This document shows positions 42,423-52,628 of a stretch of 64,000 nt of DNA, in pieces. Numbering within the stretch: position 1 is the first letter of the stretch; each line of letters opens with the position of its first letter. A program made the position numbers and the translations under genes. The notes beneath the pieces are model-generated. The model was not told where the DNA came from. It was given only the letters and a program-made list of their open reading frames with translations, and searched no databases. Source of the stretch: DATFLS01 sp964413425 (lineage in GTDB: Bacteria > Fidelibacterota > JAANXI01); NCBI GenBank assembly GCA_964413425.1, contig CAYPST010000011.1, positions 1 through 64,000 on the forward strand, read 5' to 3'.

Positions 42423-44190
42423 CATGGATAGCAAGACCATTATCGCCTATATTTTAATTTTAGTTATTATTTTTCTCACACCCTTTTATTATAACTTCTT
42501 TTTCGAATCCCCGGCACCTCCGTCATCTGATTCATTATCCGTGGTACAAGACACTGCAGCTCCCTCTCCCTCTCCCTCACCCTCACCATCTCAGGACACC
42601 ATAATCCGGGATCAAGAGGCGCCGGCGGAACCTGCACTCCAGGCGAGTGGCCTTGCAGAGGAGGAACCCGCCATCGCTCCGGAAAGTATTGATACCCTCA
42701 CCGTCGAAACGTCAAAATTCTGGATCGCACTAACCAATATTGGCGGCGGGACTATCCATTCCGTCAAGCTCAAGGAGTACCCCGGTCCAAATGGATCCCA
42801 GTACGTTGAACTGATCCCCGAGTACGCGGATCACGTACTCGGCTTTTCCACCACGGGTTTTGATGGCCAGACCATCGATTACCAGGACCGGCCTTTTCAC
42901 CTTGTCAATGTGCCCGAGTTCGGTGCGGCCGACACTTTACATATTTCCCACCCAACTCCCTTGGCGTTCGAGTACACCACTTCAGAAGGAGGGACTCTGA
43001 CCAGAACGCTCACTTTCTATCCGGATCGCTATCACATCGGCCTGACTGTTACCCTGAATCAGTTTCGGGATATTATCGCCAACCGTCAGTATGAACTCTT
43101 CTGGAATAGCGGGATAGCCATTACCGAAGAGAACGCCAGCGACGATCTCAATTACAGTAAAGCCTATAGTTTACTCGGAGATGATCTGGTTGATATCGAC
43201 GCCTCCAAAGCAAAACCAGGCAACCCAGCCGCGGAATCATTCGAAGGCACCACCCGATGGGTGGCGGTCCGAAATAAATATTTCACTTCCATCATCACTC
43301 CTGTCTCAAGCAATGCAATTGGCATGCATCTCATCGGAACCAGGCTGAGCCGGGAAAATATTGACTTGAAGCAGTACTCCGCAAATGTCATTATGCCTTT
43401 TCAAGAGACCGCAGTTCAGCGGGATTCTTTTTTCGTCTATATTGGTCCACTGGATTATAACGTCCTGAAAGATTATAACCGGGACTTTGAACGAATGATG
43501 AATTTCGGCTGGAAAATCATTCGCCCCATCAGTAAAGCAGTCCTCTGGGCCTTTACCGCCCTGCACAATTACATTCCGAATTACGGCCTCGTGCTCATAC
43601 TCTTTGGGGTAGTCGTCAAAATCCTGGTTTTTCCCTTGACCAAGAAGAGTTATGTCTCAATGAAGTCGATGCAGACGCTTCAGCCCAAAATCCAGGAGCT
43701 GCGTGAAAAGTACAAAGACGACTCACAAAAAATGAATCAGGAGATGATGAAGCTCTATAAAGAACATGGCGTGAATCCTATGGGCGGATGCTTGCCAATG
43801 CTGCTTCAGATGCCACTTCTCTATGCACTCTTTATTGTGTTCCGATCCACCATCGAGCTCCGGGGTGCTGAATTCATCCTCTGGATAAAAGATCTGTCAC
43901 AGCCCGATACCGTGCTCACCCTTCCGTTTTCCCTGCCGTTATATGGGGCACAGGTGAGTGTGCTCCCCCTGATCATGGCCGGAACGATGATTCTTCAGCA
44001 GGGTATCTCAGCGACAGGCACCTCGAATCAGCAGCAGAAAATGATGATGTGGTTTATGCCCATTCTGTTTCTCCTCATTTTTAATAATTTTCCCTCTGGT
44101 CTTAATTTGTACTACGCACTCTTTAATATCATGACCATAATTCAGCAAAAGTGGTTCATTGATATTCCATCTGGAACTGCAGAAGAATAA
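42415..44190 (+). CDS. yidC: Membrane protein insertase YidC
   Basis: A 591-residue inner-membrane insertase acting with or without SecYEG. An N-terminal transmembrane anchor (TIIAYILILVIIFLTPFYY) is followed by a linker containing a perfect Pro-Ser repeat (PSPSPSPSPS, from a CTCCCT-type microsatellite at 42560-42590). The large periplasmic beta domain spans ~95-345 and the five-helix insertase core ~350-585. The core has KAVLWAFTALHNYIPNYGLVL cut as ALHNYIPNYG, LTKKSYVSMKSMQTLQPK, NPMGGCLPMLLQMPLLYALF and FNNFPSGLNLYYALFN. The start is ATG 42415, with ATG 42424 as an alternative. The serine-proline microsatellite is a likely site of length variation between strains. Confidence 0.95.
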   Translation: MDNMDSKTIIAYILILVIIFLTPFYYNFFFESPAPPSSDSLSVVQDTAAPSPSPSPSPSQDTIIRDQEAPAEPALQASGLAEEEPAIAPESIDTLTVETSKFWIALTNIGGGTIHSVKLKEYPGPNGSQYVELIPEYADHVLGFSTTGFDGQTIDYQDRPFHLVNVPEFGAADTLHISHPTPLAFEYTTSEGGTLTRTLTFYPDRYHIGLTVTLNQFRDIIANRQYELFWNSGIAITEENASDDLNYSKAYSLLGDDLVDIDASKAKPGNPAAESFEGTTRWVAVRNKYFTSIITPVSSNAIGMHLIGTRLSRENIDLKQYSANVIMPFQETAVQRDSFFVYIGPLDYNVLKDYNRDFERMMNFGWKIIRPISKAVLWAFTALHNYIPNYGLVLILFGVVVKILVFPLTKKSYVSMKSMQTLQPKIQELREKYKDDSQKMNQEMMKLYKEHGVNPMGGCLPMLLQMPLLYALFIVFRSTIELRGAEFILWIKDLSQPDTVLTLPFSLPLYGAQVSVLPLIMAGTMILQQGISATGTSNQQQKMMMWFMPILFLLIFNNFPSGLNLYYALFNIMTIIQQKWFIDIPSGTAEE

Positions 44191-44254
44191 CGGGGTTAGT
44201 AATAAAAACGGTCGAGGAAGATTCACTCAGGTATACACAGATAGGTGACCACGC

Positions 44255-45634
44255 ATGTCATCTACCCATAATCAGGAAGACACGATTGCTGCTATTGCCA
44301 CTCCACACGGGATTGGCGGGCTGGCTGTTGTGCGCATATCCGGTGCCAAATCCCTTGATATAGCAGAGAAATGTATCACTACTACTGCGGAAGATCTGCG
44401 GCCACAGCACGCAGCGTATACGTATTTCCAAAATCCGCAATCCGGAGAAACCCTTGATGAAGTGGTAATTACTTATTTTAGAGCGCCGAAATCATACACT
44501 GCTGAAGACGTAGTCGAAATAGCCTGTCACGGTGGGTATTTTGTTGCAGAATCCATTTTGCGGACATTGTTGATGCAGGGTGCCAGAATGAGCCAACCCG
44601 GCGAATTCACCAAACGGGCGTTTCTGAACGGACGCATTGACCTGACCCAGGCGGAGGCAGTGGCCGATCTGATCCACGCGCAAACGTCTGCCAGTCATCG
44701 ACTGGCAATCCACCAGCTCCAGGGCCGGATCAAGGAAAAAGCCTCCGGCATCCGCCAGCAATTGATCGACACCGTCTCGCTGCTGGAATTAGAGCTCGAC
44801 TTTTCCGAGCACGAGATTTCGCACACCCCATACGAAGCGATAGAATTGGCCTTGCAAGACATCTATGAATCATGTGAACAACTTGTGGACAGTTATCAAA
44901 ACGGAAAATTATATCGCAACGGGATTCTCACCGCAATCGTTGGGGCGCCGAATGCCGGTAAATCCAGTATTTTAAATGCCTTATTACAGGAAGAACGAGC
45001 TCTTGTCTCCGAGGTTCCCGGCACCACCAGGGATACCCTGGAGGAGTCAATTTCCCATAATGGTGTGGAAATCCGGCTTGTGGATACCGCCGGTCTCAGA
45101 GAGTCTGAAGACACCGTAGAATCCCTGGGAATTTCCCGGGCACAGACAGTCATCGAACGGGCGGACATCATTTTGCACGTGATTGATGTGACCAGATCCC
45201 AGGAGAAAAGACATCCGCTGGAAACTAACGGCACCCCGGTCATTACTCTTCACAATAAAATCGATCTCCTCCCCGAAGAGGACCGAGGTCGCTACCGGAG
45301 CATGCTGCCGGATAATGCGCTGCCAACCTCCGCAACAGAAATGCTCGGAATCACTGATATCGGGGATCGCGTGCTGCAGGCGGCCCTCGGGAACGGCCAA
45401 CCACAAGAATCAACGGATACACCAACGATAACAAATCAGCGCCATCGTGACGCGTTGCGCAACACCCTTAAATCTCTTGACAGAGCGATACAAAGCACGA
45501 AACAGCGTTATTCTTCAGAATTTATTGTGATTGACCTCAGAGCAGCAATGGATTCTCTGGGATTGCTTACCGGGGAAACGACCACGGACGACATTCTAAA
45601 CAATATCTTTTCGAAGTTCTGCATAGGCAAATAA
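44255..45634 (+). CDS. mnmE: tRNA uridine modification GTPase MnmE
   Basis: A 459-residue GTPase that, with MnmG, builds the 5-carboxymethylaminomethyl group on wobble uridine 34. The N-terminal folate-binding domain starts TIAAIATPHGIGGLAVVRISG. The inserted G domain has G1 VGAPNAGKSSILN (~res 229-241), G2 GTTRDT, G3 LVDTAGLRESED and G4 HNKIDLL. The C-terminus FCIGK carries the conserved CxGK Cys. It lies 64 bp after yidC and about 25 bp before mnmG, its functional partner. Confidence 0.96.
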   Translation: MSSTHNQEDTIAAIATPHGIGGLAVVRISGAKSLDIAEKCITTTAEDLRPQHAAYTYFQNPQSGETLDEVVITYFRAPKSYTAEDVVEIACHGGYFVAESILRTLLMQGARMSQPGEFTKRAFLNGRIDLTQAEAVADLIHAQTSASHRLAIHQLQGRIKEKASGIRQQLIDTVSLLELELDFSEHEISHTPYEAIELALQDIYESCEQLVDSYQNGKLYRNGILTAIVGAPNAGKSSILNALLQEERALVSEVPGTTRDTLEESISHNGVEIRLVDTAGLRESEDTVESLGISRAQTVIERADIILHVIDVTRSQEKRHPLETNGTPVITLHNKIDLLPEEDRGRYRSMLPDNALPTSATEMLGITDIGDRVLQAALGNGQPQESTDTPTITNQRHRDALRNTLKSLDRAIQSTKQRYSSEFIVIDLRAAMDSLGLLTGETTTDDILNNIFSKFCIGK

Positions 45635-45659
45635 TCGAAACAGGAGGATGAAGTTCAGG

Positions 45660-47567
45660 ATGGTTTCACGTGAAACAGCTGTCTCAACCAGACAATTCGA
45701 TGTCATTGTGGTGGGTGGGGGACATGCCGGCACCGAAGCAGGTTTGGCCGCAGCCCGGAAAGGGTTTCGTACCTTACTGATCACCCTCAATCTGGATGCC
45801 ATTGCCCGGATGTCCTGCAATCCAGCCATCGGCGGTCTTGCCAAAGGCCATATGGTGCGGGAGATAGATGCACTGGGAGGGGAAATGGCAAGGGTCATAG
45901 ACGAGACCGGCCTGCAGTTCAAAATGTTGAACAAATCAAAAGGGCAGGCCGTCTGGTCGCCAAGGGCCCAGGCGGATAAGATCACCTATCCGGCAGCAAT
46001 GACCCGGCGATTGATTCAGGAACCAAATGTCTACCTGCTGCAAGATGAAGGCATAGCACTGGAGGTCTCCGGCGACCGGGTCAGGGCCGTGATAACACGC
46101 AGTCATGGCTCCATTCCCTGCCGCACCGCTATACTGACCTGTGGTACCTTTATGAACGGCCTGATTCATATCGGGCTCCGTCAAATCCGGGCGGGCCGGT
46201 TGAATGAACGCCGATCTGCGGGAATGACCGAATACCTGCACAGCATCGGTTTTGAGTATGGCCGCCTGAAGACCGGCACCCCCCCACGATTGGTGAAGGG
46301 TTCCATTGACTTTCGCAAAACGCGAGTGGAAACCGGGGACAAAAATCCAACGCCCTTTTCGTACCGTACCAAAAATTTCCACCCGGATGACGTCCCCTGT
46401 CATTCCACACGCACGACTCCGGAGACGCATGAAATCATCCGGGAAGGGTTAGATCGTTCACCAATGTATACCGGAGTGATTGAAGGGGTGGGGCCCCGAT
46501 ATTGCCCATCAGTGGAGGATAAGGTGGTTCGATTCGAACACCGGGAGAGTCATCATATTTTTCTGGAGCCGGAGTGGAAAAACTCGCCGGAAATCTACGT
46601 GAACGGATTTGCTACCAGCCTTCCGGAAGATATCCAAATCCGGGCCATTCATACCATCCCCGGCTTGGAGAACGCCGAGTTTCTTCGTCCGGGCTATGCC
46701 ATCGAATACGACTTCTTCCCGCCCTCCCAGTTGAAACCAACCCTGGAGACTCAACGTGTGCACGGCTTATTTTTTGCCGGACAGATTAACGGCACTTCCG
46801 GTTATGAGGAAGCGGCGGCACAGGGACTGCTGGCTGGTCTCAACGCCGCCCAGTGGTTGCTCGATGAGGACCCCATCATTCTTGATCGCTGTGAAGCCTA
46901 TATAGGTGTATTGATTGATGATCTGGTGACGAAGGACACCCTGGAACCGTATCGCATGTTTACCTCCCGTGCGGAATATCGCTTATTACTGCGTCATGAT
47001 AATGCGGACTTTCGTTTGATGAAATACGGCTGGCAGGTGGGACTAATTCCGGATGAGGTATATCGCCGCTCCCGGGAACGGCGATCCGCTATTGACCACG
47101 GCATTGCTCTTCTGGAACAGACCAGCGTCGCACCCGAGGAGGTCAACGATGATCTGTCGTCAGCAGGCACCAAACCCATCGATCAGCAATTGCCGGCCAT
47201 CCGGCTGCTGCGCCGGCCGGAGGTCACCTTCGAAACCGTCAGGCGCCTCCGGGAAATCATCGCACAGAATCTTGCCCCATCTGTGAACCTGAATGACGTG
47301 TTGGATCAAATTCATATTGAAGTGAAGTACGAAGGGTATATTCAGCGGCAGCAGGAGCAGGTGGAAAAATTCCGCAAGCAAGAAACTAAACGCATTCCTG
47401 AGGACTTTGATTATTCCGCAATTCATGCTCTCGCCACGGAAGCCCGGGAGAAATTGCAGCAAATTCGCCCCCATTCCCTGGGCCAGGCCTCGCGAATACA
47501 GGGCGTCTCCCCTGCAGATATATCAGTTCTCTCCGTCCATCTCAAGCGATCCGCATCAGCCGCATGA
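45660..47567 (+). CDS. mnmG: tRNA uridine modification enzyme MnmG (GidA)
   Basis: A ~635-residue FAD-dependent partner of MnmE. The Rossmann motif is VIVVGGGHAGTEAG near the N-terminus. MSCNPAIGGLAKGHMVREIDALGG, AILTCGTFMNGLIHIG and KTGTPPRL are the usual family blocks, and the C-terminal helical domain includes YEGYIQRQQEQVEKF. ATG 45660 is preferred because AGGAGG at 45642-45647 lies 12 bases upstream; ATG 45648 directly abuts that sequence and is a weaker choice. Codons 1-6 (MVSRET) are written by a parS-like palindrome, and a second, perfect parS lies just after the stop. Confidence 0.95.
   Translation: MVSRETAVSTRQFDVIVVGGGHAGTEAGLAAARKGFRTLLITLNLDAIARMSCNPAIGGLAKGHMVREIDALGGEMARVIDETGLQFKMLNKSKGQAVWSPRAQADKITYPAAMTRRLIQEPNVYLLQDEGIALEVSGDRVRAVITRSHGSIPCRTAILTCGTFMNGLIHIGLRQIRAGRLNERRSAGMTEYLHSIGFEYGRLKTGTPPRLVKGSIDFRKTRVETGDKNPTPFSYRTKNFHPDDVPCHSTRTTPETHEIIREGLDRSPMYTGVIEGVGPRYCPSVEDKVVRFEHRESHHIFLEPEWKNSPEIYVNGFATSLPEDIQIRAIHTIPGLENAEFLRPGYAIEYDFFPPSQLKPTLETQRVHGLFFAGQINGTSGYEEAAAQGLLAGLNAAQWLLDEDPIILDRCEAYIGVLIDDLVTKDTLEPYRMFTSRAEYRLLLRHDNADFRLMKYGWQVGLIPDEVYRRSRERRSAIDHGIALLEQTSVAPEEVNDDLSSAGTKPIDQQLPAIRLLRRPEVTFETVRRLREIIAQNLAPSVNLNDVLDQIHIEVKYEGYIQRQQEQVEKFRKQETKRIPEDFDYSAIHALATEAREKLQQIRPHSLGQASRIQGVSPADISVLSVHLKRSASAA
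45662..45677. promoter_or_regulatory. parS-like ParB-binding site inside mnmG
   Basis: GGTTTCACGTGAAACA matches the parS consensus TGTTNCACGTGAAACA at 15 of 16 positions. It overlaps codons 1-6 of mnmG, about 4.3 kb from the putative oriC. Confidence 0.85.
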
Positions 47568-47583
47568 TGTTTCACGTGAAACA
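47568..47583. promoter_or_regulatory. Perfect parS ParB-binding site between mnmG and mfd
   Basis: TGTTTCACGTGAAACA is an exact parS palindrome. It starts one base after the mnmG stop, and its final A is the first base of the mfd start codon. It fills the place where a ribosome-binding site for mfd would be. Confidence 0.92.
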
Positions 47584-50500
47584 TGCCTGATCCCATTCAG
47601 CAAATTCGGAAAGCCGTTCGATCAACCCCGGAATACCACGCGCTCCGCGACGGAACAGGGGGCAGCATCCGGGTTGCAGGCATCCAGGGCTCGCTGGCCA
47701 GTTTCCTGGTTGGGGAACTCCACACAGAACTGCAACGTCCGCTGCTGATTATTACAGCAGATCGCGCCTCCGCCGAATACCTCCGAGACGACCTTTCGGT
47801 GGTGTATGGAGAGGGCCGGGTGGGGTACTTCCCTCCCAGCGACCACCATACCGGGGGCCATTATTTCCGGGCCACAGCCGACGAATTTCGAGTGGATGCC
47901 CTGGAGAAAACGCTGCGTCCGGATCCTACCTTGTTGGTGGCGGAATGGGAGGCGCTGGATGAACCAATCATGGAACGCCAGGCCTTCGAACAGCAAACCT
48001 TCACCTTAAGCAAAGGTGCCTCATACGATTTTCAGGGCCTCATACATCAGCTGCTGCACGCCGGTTATACCAAAGAATCTGCCGTGATGCAGCCCCTGGA
48101 GGTCAGCGTCCGGGGCGGTATTGTGGATGTGTTTCCCCTGGGGGTGGAAAATCCGATTCGCCTGGAATTCTTCGGAGATGACCTGGAATCGATCCGAACG
48201 TTCAGCATTTCTTCCCAGCGATCCCTGCAGAAACTCGACCGAATTCAAATCCCTCCGGCTCTTACCGTATCTGAATCCGGGGATCATGGGGAGACCTTAT
48301 TGTGGAATTACCTCTCCGAAGAGACCCTTATCGTGTGGCACTACGTTGATGATATCCTCCCCGAAACTGACGCAGAGCTAACTGCTTCTGTTCCGCCGGG
48401 AGCAAAGAGCTCCATGAAAACCATTCAAGATCGGTTTACGCAGGTCTTCAGTTATCGCGTCCCTTCGGGCCTGAGTGAGATTGATGTCAATTTTCGTTCC
48501 ACTTCTCAATCCAACCTCCGGGGGAACCTTGAAGTCTTTCGATCTCAGCTTTCGGCACAACTGTCTGAAGGATACGAGGCATACATTTGCTGCGAAAATG
48601 CCGAGCAGGTGTTCCGTTTGAAGAGGGTTCTCGATCCCCATGCCAATCAACATATCTTCTCCCAGGAATTATCTCTGGGATTTACGTATCCTGCTGCCGG
48701 ACTGGTGGTGTACACAGATCATCAGATCTACAGTCGCTATAAACCGAGGCGTACCTTCAAAAAATTCGCCCACGAGGAGATCCCCAAGACGGTCGATCAC
48801 CTCACGCTGGGAGACTATCTCGTTCATCAGGATTACGGCATCGGCATCTTCCGGGGCCTGCAGAAAGTGCAGCAGCAGGCAGGGGAATACGAATGCATCG
48901 TTATTGAATATCAGGATGGTGACAAAGTATACGTTCCCCTGCAAAAATTTCACCGGGTGCAAAAATACCAGGGGACCGAGGGTACCACTCCCCGGATTCA
49001 CAAACTTGGCAGCACCAGATGGGAGCGGACCAAACAGAAATCCAAACAGGCCGCAGAAGAAGTGGCCGGAGATCTGGTGGAGTTGTATGGTACCCGACAC
49101 ACTATAGAAGGGCACCAATTCAGTCAAGACAACGAGTTCCAACTGCAGATGGAATCGGCGTTTCTCTACGAGGAAACGGAGGATCAAATTCAGACAACCC
49201 TGGACGTGAAAGAGGATATGGAGTCGCCGTTCCCCATGGACCGCCTGTTAATCGGTGATGTGGGGTTCGGGAAAACCGAGGTGGCACTTCGTGCTGCCTT
49301 CAAATCCGTGATGGATAGCAAACAGGTCGCCGTGCTGGTCCCCACCACCATCCTCTCCGAACAACACTACGAAACGTTCTCCCGGCGATTGAAACGGTTT
49401 CCGGTGCGCATTGCGGCCTTGTCCCGTTTTCGTACAAAGAGTGAACAGCGTGAACTTTTACAGGCTCTGAACAATGGTCAGCTCGACGTCATTATCGGAA
49501 CACACCGCTTGCTATCGCAAGACGTACGCTTTCATGACCTTGGCCTGGTGATCGTGGACGAAGAGCATCGATTCGGGGTAAAACATAAAGAGAAATTCAA
49601 GCAAATGACCGAGCGGGTAGATGTGCTCTCCATGACAGCTACTCCGATTCCCCGAACGCTTCAGCTCTCCCTGTCAGGGGCCCGGGATCTCTCCAGAATA
49701 GAGACCCCTCCGAAGGAGCGGCTGCCAATTTATACCGAACTCGCTCATTTCGAGGACAACCTCCTTCAACAGGTGATTATGCGGGAAATTAACCGCGGAG
49801 GACAGGTATACTTCGTGCACAACCGCATTCAGACTATCTCTCCCATCCATAAGCGGCTCACCACTCTCCTGCCTGACGTAAAGTTCGCGGTGGCCCATGG
49901 TCAGATGAAATCCGCGCATCTGGAACAGGTGATGTACGACTTTCTGCGCCGCAAATATGATGTGCTGATTTCCACTGCCATTATTGAATCAGGCATCGAT
50001 ATTCCGAACGTGAATACGATTATCATCAACCGGGCCGATCAAATGGGACTGGCCCAGCTCTATCAGCTTCGCGGCCGGGTGGGCCGGGCCAACCGTCGCG
50101 CCTACGCCTATTTGCTCGTTCCTTCCACCCAGAATATGACGCCGGAAGCACGCAGCCGTTTGCAGACGCTGGAAAGTTTTACGCACCTGGGCGCCGGATT
50201 TCAGATTGCTATGAAAGATCTTGCCATGCGGGGCGCTGGGAATCTGCTGGGATTGAAACAAAGCGGTTTCATTAACTCGGTGGGGTTTGACCTCTATATC
50301 GAGATGATTAACAAATCCGTCCAGGAAAAACAAATGGAACAGGGTCTTCAGACCATCCCCGCCAGAGAAACCGTGGATGCTGAAGTGAATACGGCATTCG
50401 ATACCTATATCCCTGAGGAATACGTCACCGACCCCGACCAGCGGATTGATCTCTACCGACGGCTGAGTGGAGCCACAGATCTGGACACGATTGATGACCT

Positions 50501-50855
50501 TGCCGTCGAAATCGAAGATCGATTCGGTCCGTTCCCACCCCAGGCAGAGAATCTTCTTGAATCCATGCGTATTAAAACTCTGTGCAATGAACTGGGAATT
50601 ACCCGCTTAACAGTCGGACGTGAAAGGGTAAAAGGCCAATTTATCCCCGATGAGAAAATGCATAGTCTGATTAATTATGAAGAAATCGTGCCCACTATGC
50701 TTGAACATTCCAGGGATCGCTTCATCCCGAAATTCATCCCGGATGAACAGCTGCAATTTCAGTTGAAATTCCAGGGGAGCCAGAACAGGTTATCTCTGCT
50801 TAAATACTACTTGATGCAGCTGCTTGACTCCGTTAAATTATCCAATTCTTGTTAA
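47583..50855 (+). CDS. mfd: Transcription-repair coupling factor Mfd
   Basis: A 1,090-residue DNA translocase that removes RNA polymerase stalled at lesions and recruits UvrA. Its order matches Mfd: the UvrB-like N-terminal module (YFPPSDHHTG..., VSVRGGIVDVFPLG), the RNA polymerase-interaction domain (LGDYLVHQDYGIGIFRGLQK, ~res 405-424), then the RecG-like motor. The motor has Walker A LLIGDVGFGKTEVALRAAFK (~res 557-576), the DEEH box VIVDEEHRFGVKHK and motif VI QLRGRVGRANRRAYAYLL. The C-terminal domain is shorter than in E. coli. ATG 47583 overlaps the parS site and lacks a ribosome-binding sequence, so translation probably couples to mnmG 15 bp upstream. Confidence 0.94.
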   Translation: MPDPIQQIRKAVRSTPEYHALRDGTGGSIRVAGIQGSLASFLVGELHTELQRPLLIITADRASAEYLRDDLSVVYGEGRVGYFPPSDHHTGGHYFRATADEFRVDALEKTLRPDPTLLVAEWEALDEPIMERQAFEQQTFTLSKGASYDFQGLIHQLLHAGYTKESAVMQPLEVSVRGGIVDVFPLGVENPIRLEFFGDDLESIRTFSISSQRSLQKLDRIQIPPALTVSESGDHGETLLWNYLSEETLIVWHYVDDILPETDAELTASVPPGAKSSMKTIQDRFTQVFSYRVPSGLSEIDVNFRSTSQSNLRGNLEVFRSQLSAQLSEGYEAYICCENAEQVFRLKRVLDPHANQHIFSQELSLGFTYPAAGLVVYTDHQIYSRYKPRRTFKKFAHEEIPKTVDHLTLGDYLVHQDYGIGIFRGLQKVQQQAGEYECIVIEYQDGDKVYVPLQKFHRVQKYQGTEGTTPRIHKLGSTRWERTKQKSKQAAEEVAGDLVELYGTRHTIEGHQFSQDNEFQLQMESAFLYEETEDQIQTTLDVKEDMESPFPMDRLLIGDVGFGKTEVALRAAFKSVMDSKQVAVLVPTTILSEQHYETFSRRLKRFPVRIAALSRFRTKSEQRELLQALNNGQLDVIIGTHRLLSQDVRFHDLGLVIVDEEHRFGVKHKEKFKQMTERVDVLSMTATPIPRTLQLSLSGARDLSRIETPPKERLPIYTELAHFEDNLLQQVIMREINRGGQVYFVHNRIQTISPIHKRLTTLLPDVKFAVAHGQMKSAHLEQVMYDFLRRKYDVLISTAIIESGIDIPNVNTIIINRADQMGLAQLYQLRGRVGRANRRAYAYLLVPSTQNMTPEARSRLQTLESFTHLGAGFQIAMKDLAMRGAGNLLGLKQSGFINSVGFDLYIEMINKSVQEKQMEQGLQTIPARETVDAEVNTAFDTYIPEEYVTDPDQRIDLYRRLSGATDLDTIDDLAVEIEDRFGPFPPQAENLLESMRIKTLCNELGITRLTVGRERVKGQFIPDEKMHSLINYEEIVPTMLEHSRDRFIPKFIPDEQLQFQLKFQGSQNRLSLLKYYLMQLLDSVKLSNSC

Positions 50856-50873
50856 GATAACCAAATCATTCGT

Positions 50874-52628
50874 ATGAGCAAAAGGCGATTTGAAACTATG
50901 ACCCGGTTAAGACGCACACTTTCCTACACTGTAATAGTCTCATCCACTCTCTTTTTCCTCTTGTTCTCCTGCGGTAGTGGAAGACAAGATACTGTGGCCG
51001 TAATCGACGGGGAGAAAATCCCGGTGGAATATTTTCTCTGGACCCAGCAATTGAACAATTTTAAGAACAGAAGTCTGGCTGAACAAACCGAGACCCTGGA
51101 AGAATTCTACCACAAACTACTTCGATCCCACGAAGCGCAACGGATCGATTTTGACGGGAAAGAGCGCCTGGAGTGGGAAATTTTCTACCAGAAACGAACC
51201 GCCATTTTACAATCCATGTATCAGATGATGGTGCTGGATCCGATTGTCTCCGATGAGGATATTCGTGAGGCGTATAACAAGCTACAAGAGAATCGAACCC
51301 TCCGACATATCCTTATCAGTCACAGAGAATCTATGAATTTCACCCACGATAGAACGAAATCCGAAGCGCTCACTCTTGCCAGGGATTTGAAAAGGAGAAT
51401 CGAATCAGGCGACCTTCCGTTCGAAGAAGCTGCCAGAAAATACTCAAATAGTCCCCGAGCAGAAAGTGGGGGAAATCTCGGTGTCGTAACCTGGGGTGAG
51501 AGAGATGAAGATTTTCAGCGGGCTGCCTGGAACCTTCCGTTGCAAACTTTATCCGATCCCGTGGAAACCAACTATGGATATCACCTTATCGAAGTGATAG
51601 ATATCGACTCCACGGATCTCGGCAGTTATGCCGAGGCGTATCCCCGGATCAGACAGAGTCTGCTCACCTCTCGTCGAAATGAGATCGACCAGCGCGCCCA
51701 GGAAGCACTCCGGACAGTGATGACTGCGACAAACTTCAGTCTGAATGACACCATCCTTTCGTCTCTTTCCTCCCAGTTGTATCGTTTGTACCAGCAGGCC
51801 AGCCATGATGCTAATGCGAACACGCCCACCCCAGACCTGGTTAACCTGTTTAACACCATTGAGTATACCCCTATCGGAAGCATCAATGGGAATCCCATTT
51901 CACGAGAAGAGTTTTCCGAATTTTTGCAAGGAACACAGAATTATCGATTCAATGGACTTGCCCACGCCAACGACCTGTACGGTCGAATACGATCCCATTT
52001 CCAGCAGGACGCCTTTCTCCAGTATGCCGAACAACAGAATGTACCAGAATATGACGATACGAAATACCAACTTCGATCCATCGAGGATATGGCGTATAGT
52101 CGTGCATATCTGAATAACGTTGTGCTGAAAAATTTTCCTCCCACCGAAGATTCCCTGAGAGCATTTTACGAACGGGTAAAGACCGAGCGCTATGCAGATC
52201 CAGCACAGGTTCGGGTCAGAGAAATTTACGTGTCTGATAAGAATATCGCCCATCAGCTGCAAGAACAATTACGGAATGGTTCCGACTTCGCTTCCCTCGC
52301 GCGCGAATATTCTGAACGAGATTCGTCTGCAAAAGCAGGGGGTGATCTGGGGTGGTTCTCCACAGATCGGTACGGACCCATTGGCGACGCGGCAAAAACG
52401 ATGAAACCCGGTGAAATACAGGGACCTTTTCGATTGGGTGTGGGATGGTCCATTATTGAACTCACCGAGAAATCCCCTGTTACACCCGACCCTTTTGAGG
52501 AAATCAAGAAGACGGTGAGAAGCGACTATATCAGGCAATATCGGCCGCAACTTATTCAACAGAATATTGAACAACTGGAACAAAAATATACTAGCAGACT
52601 CAACTATGAAATTCTTGACGCCATTTAA
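50874..52628 (+). CDS. Lipoprotein with two parvulin-type peptidyl-prolyl isomerase domains
   Basis: A 584-residue exported protein with a lipoprotein signal (LFFLLFSC, Cys at ~res 33), so it is anchored to a membrane and faces the periplasm. The N-terminal SurA/PpiC-like helical region is followed by parvulin domain 1 (~145-250: LRHILISH, FEEAARKYSNSPRAESGGNLG, GYHLIEVID). A long helical linker leads to parvulin domain 2 (~443-548: VRVREIYVSD, FASLAREYSERDSSAKAGGDLGW, GWSIIELTEKSP). It is likely a folding chaperone for outer-membrane barrels such as LptD and SprA. It is the first of three overlapping chaperone genes, 18 bp after mfd. ATG 50898 is an alternative start. Confidence 0.8.
   Translation: MSKRRFETMTRLRRTLSYTVIVSSTLFFLLFSCGSGRQDTVAVIDGEKIPVEYFLWTQQLNNFKNRSLAEQTETLEEFYHKLLRSHEAQRIDFDGKERLEWEIFYQKRTAILQSMYQMMVLDPIVSDEDIREAYNKLQENRTLRHILISHRESMNFTHDRTKSEALTLARDLKRRIESGDLPFEEAARKYSNSPRAESGGNLGVVTWGERDEDFQRAAWNLPLQTLSDPVETNYGYHLIEVIDIDSTDLGSYAEAYPRIRQSLLTSRRNEIDQRAQEALRTVMTATNFSLNDTILSSLSSQLYRLYQQASHDANANTPTPDLVNLFNTIEYTPIGSINGNPISREEFSEFLQGTQNYRFNGLAHANDLYGRIRSHFQQDAFLQYAEQQNVPEYDDTKYQLRSIEDMAYSRAYLNNVVLKNFPPTEDSLRAFYERVKTERYADPAQVRVREIYVSDKNIAHQLQEQLRNGSDFASLAREYSERDSSAKAGGDLGWFSTDRYGPIGDAAKTMKPGEIQGPFRLGVGWSIIELTEKSPVTPDPFEEIKKTVRSDYIRQYRPQLIQQNIEQLEQKYTSRLNYEILDAI

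Noticed and set aside
42560..42592. CTCCCT-type simple repeat as a possible phase-variation switch in yidC
   Set aside because: The unit is six bases, so gain or loss keeps the frame. It changes only the Pro-Ser linker length.
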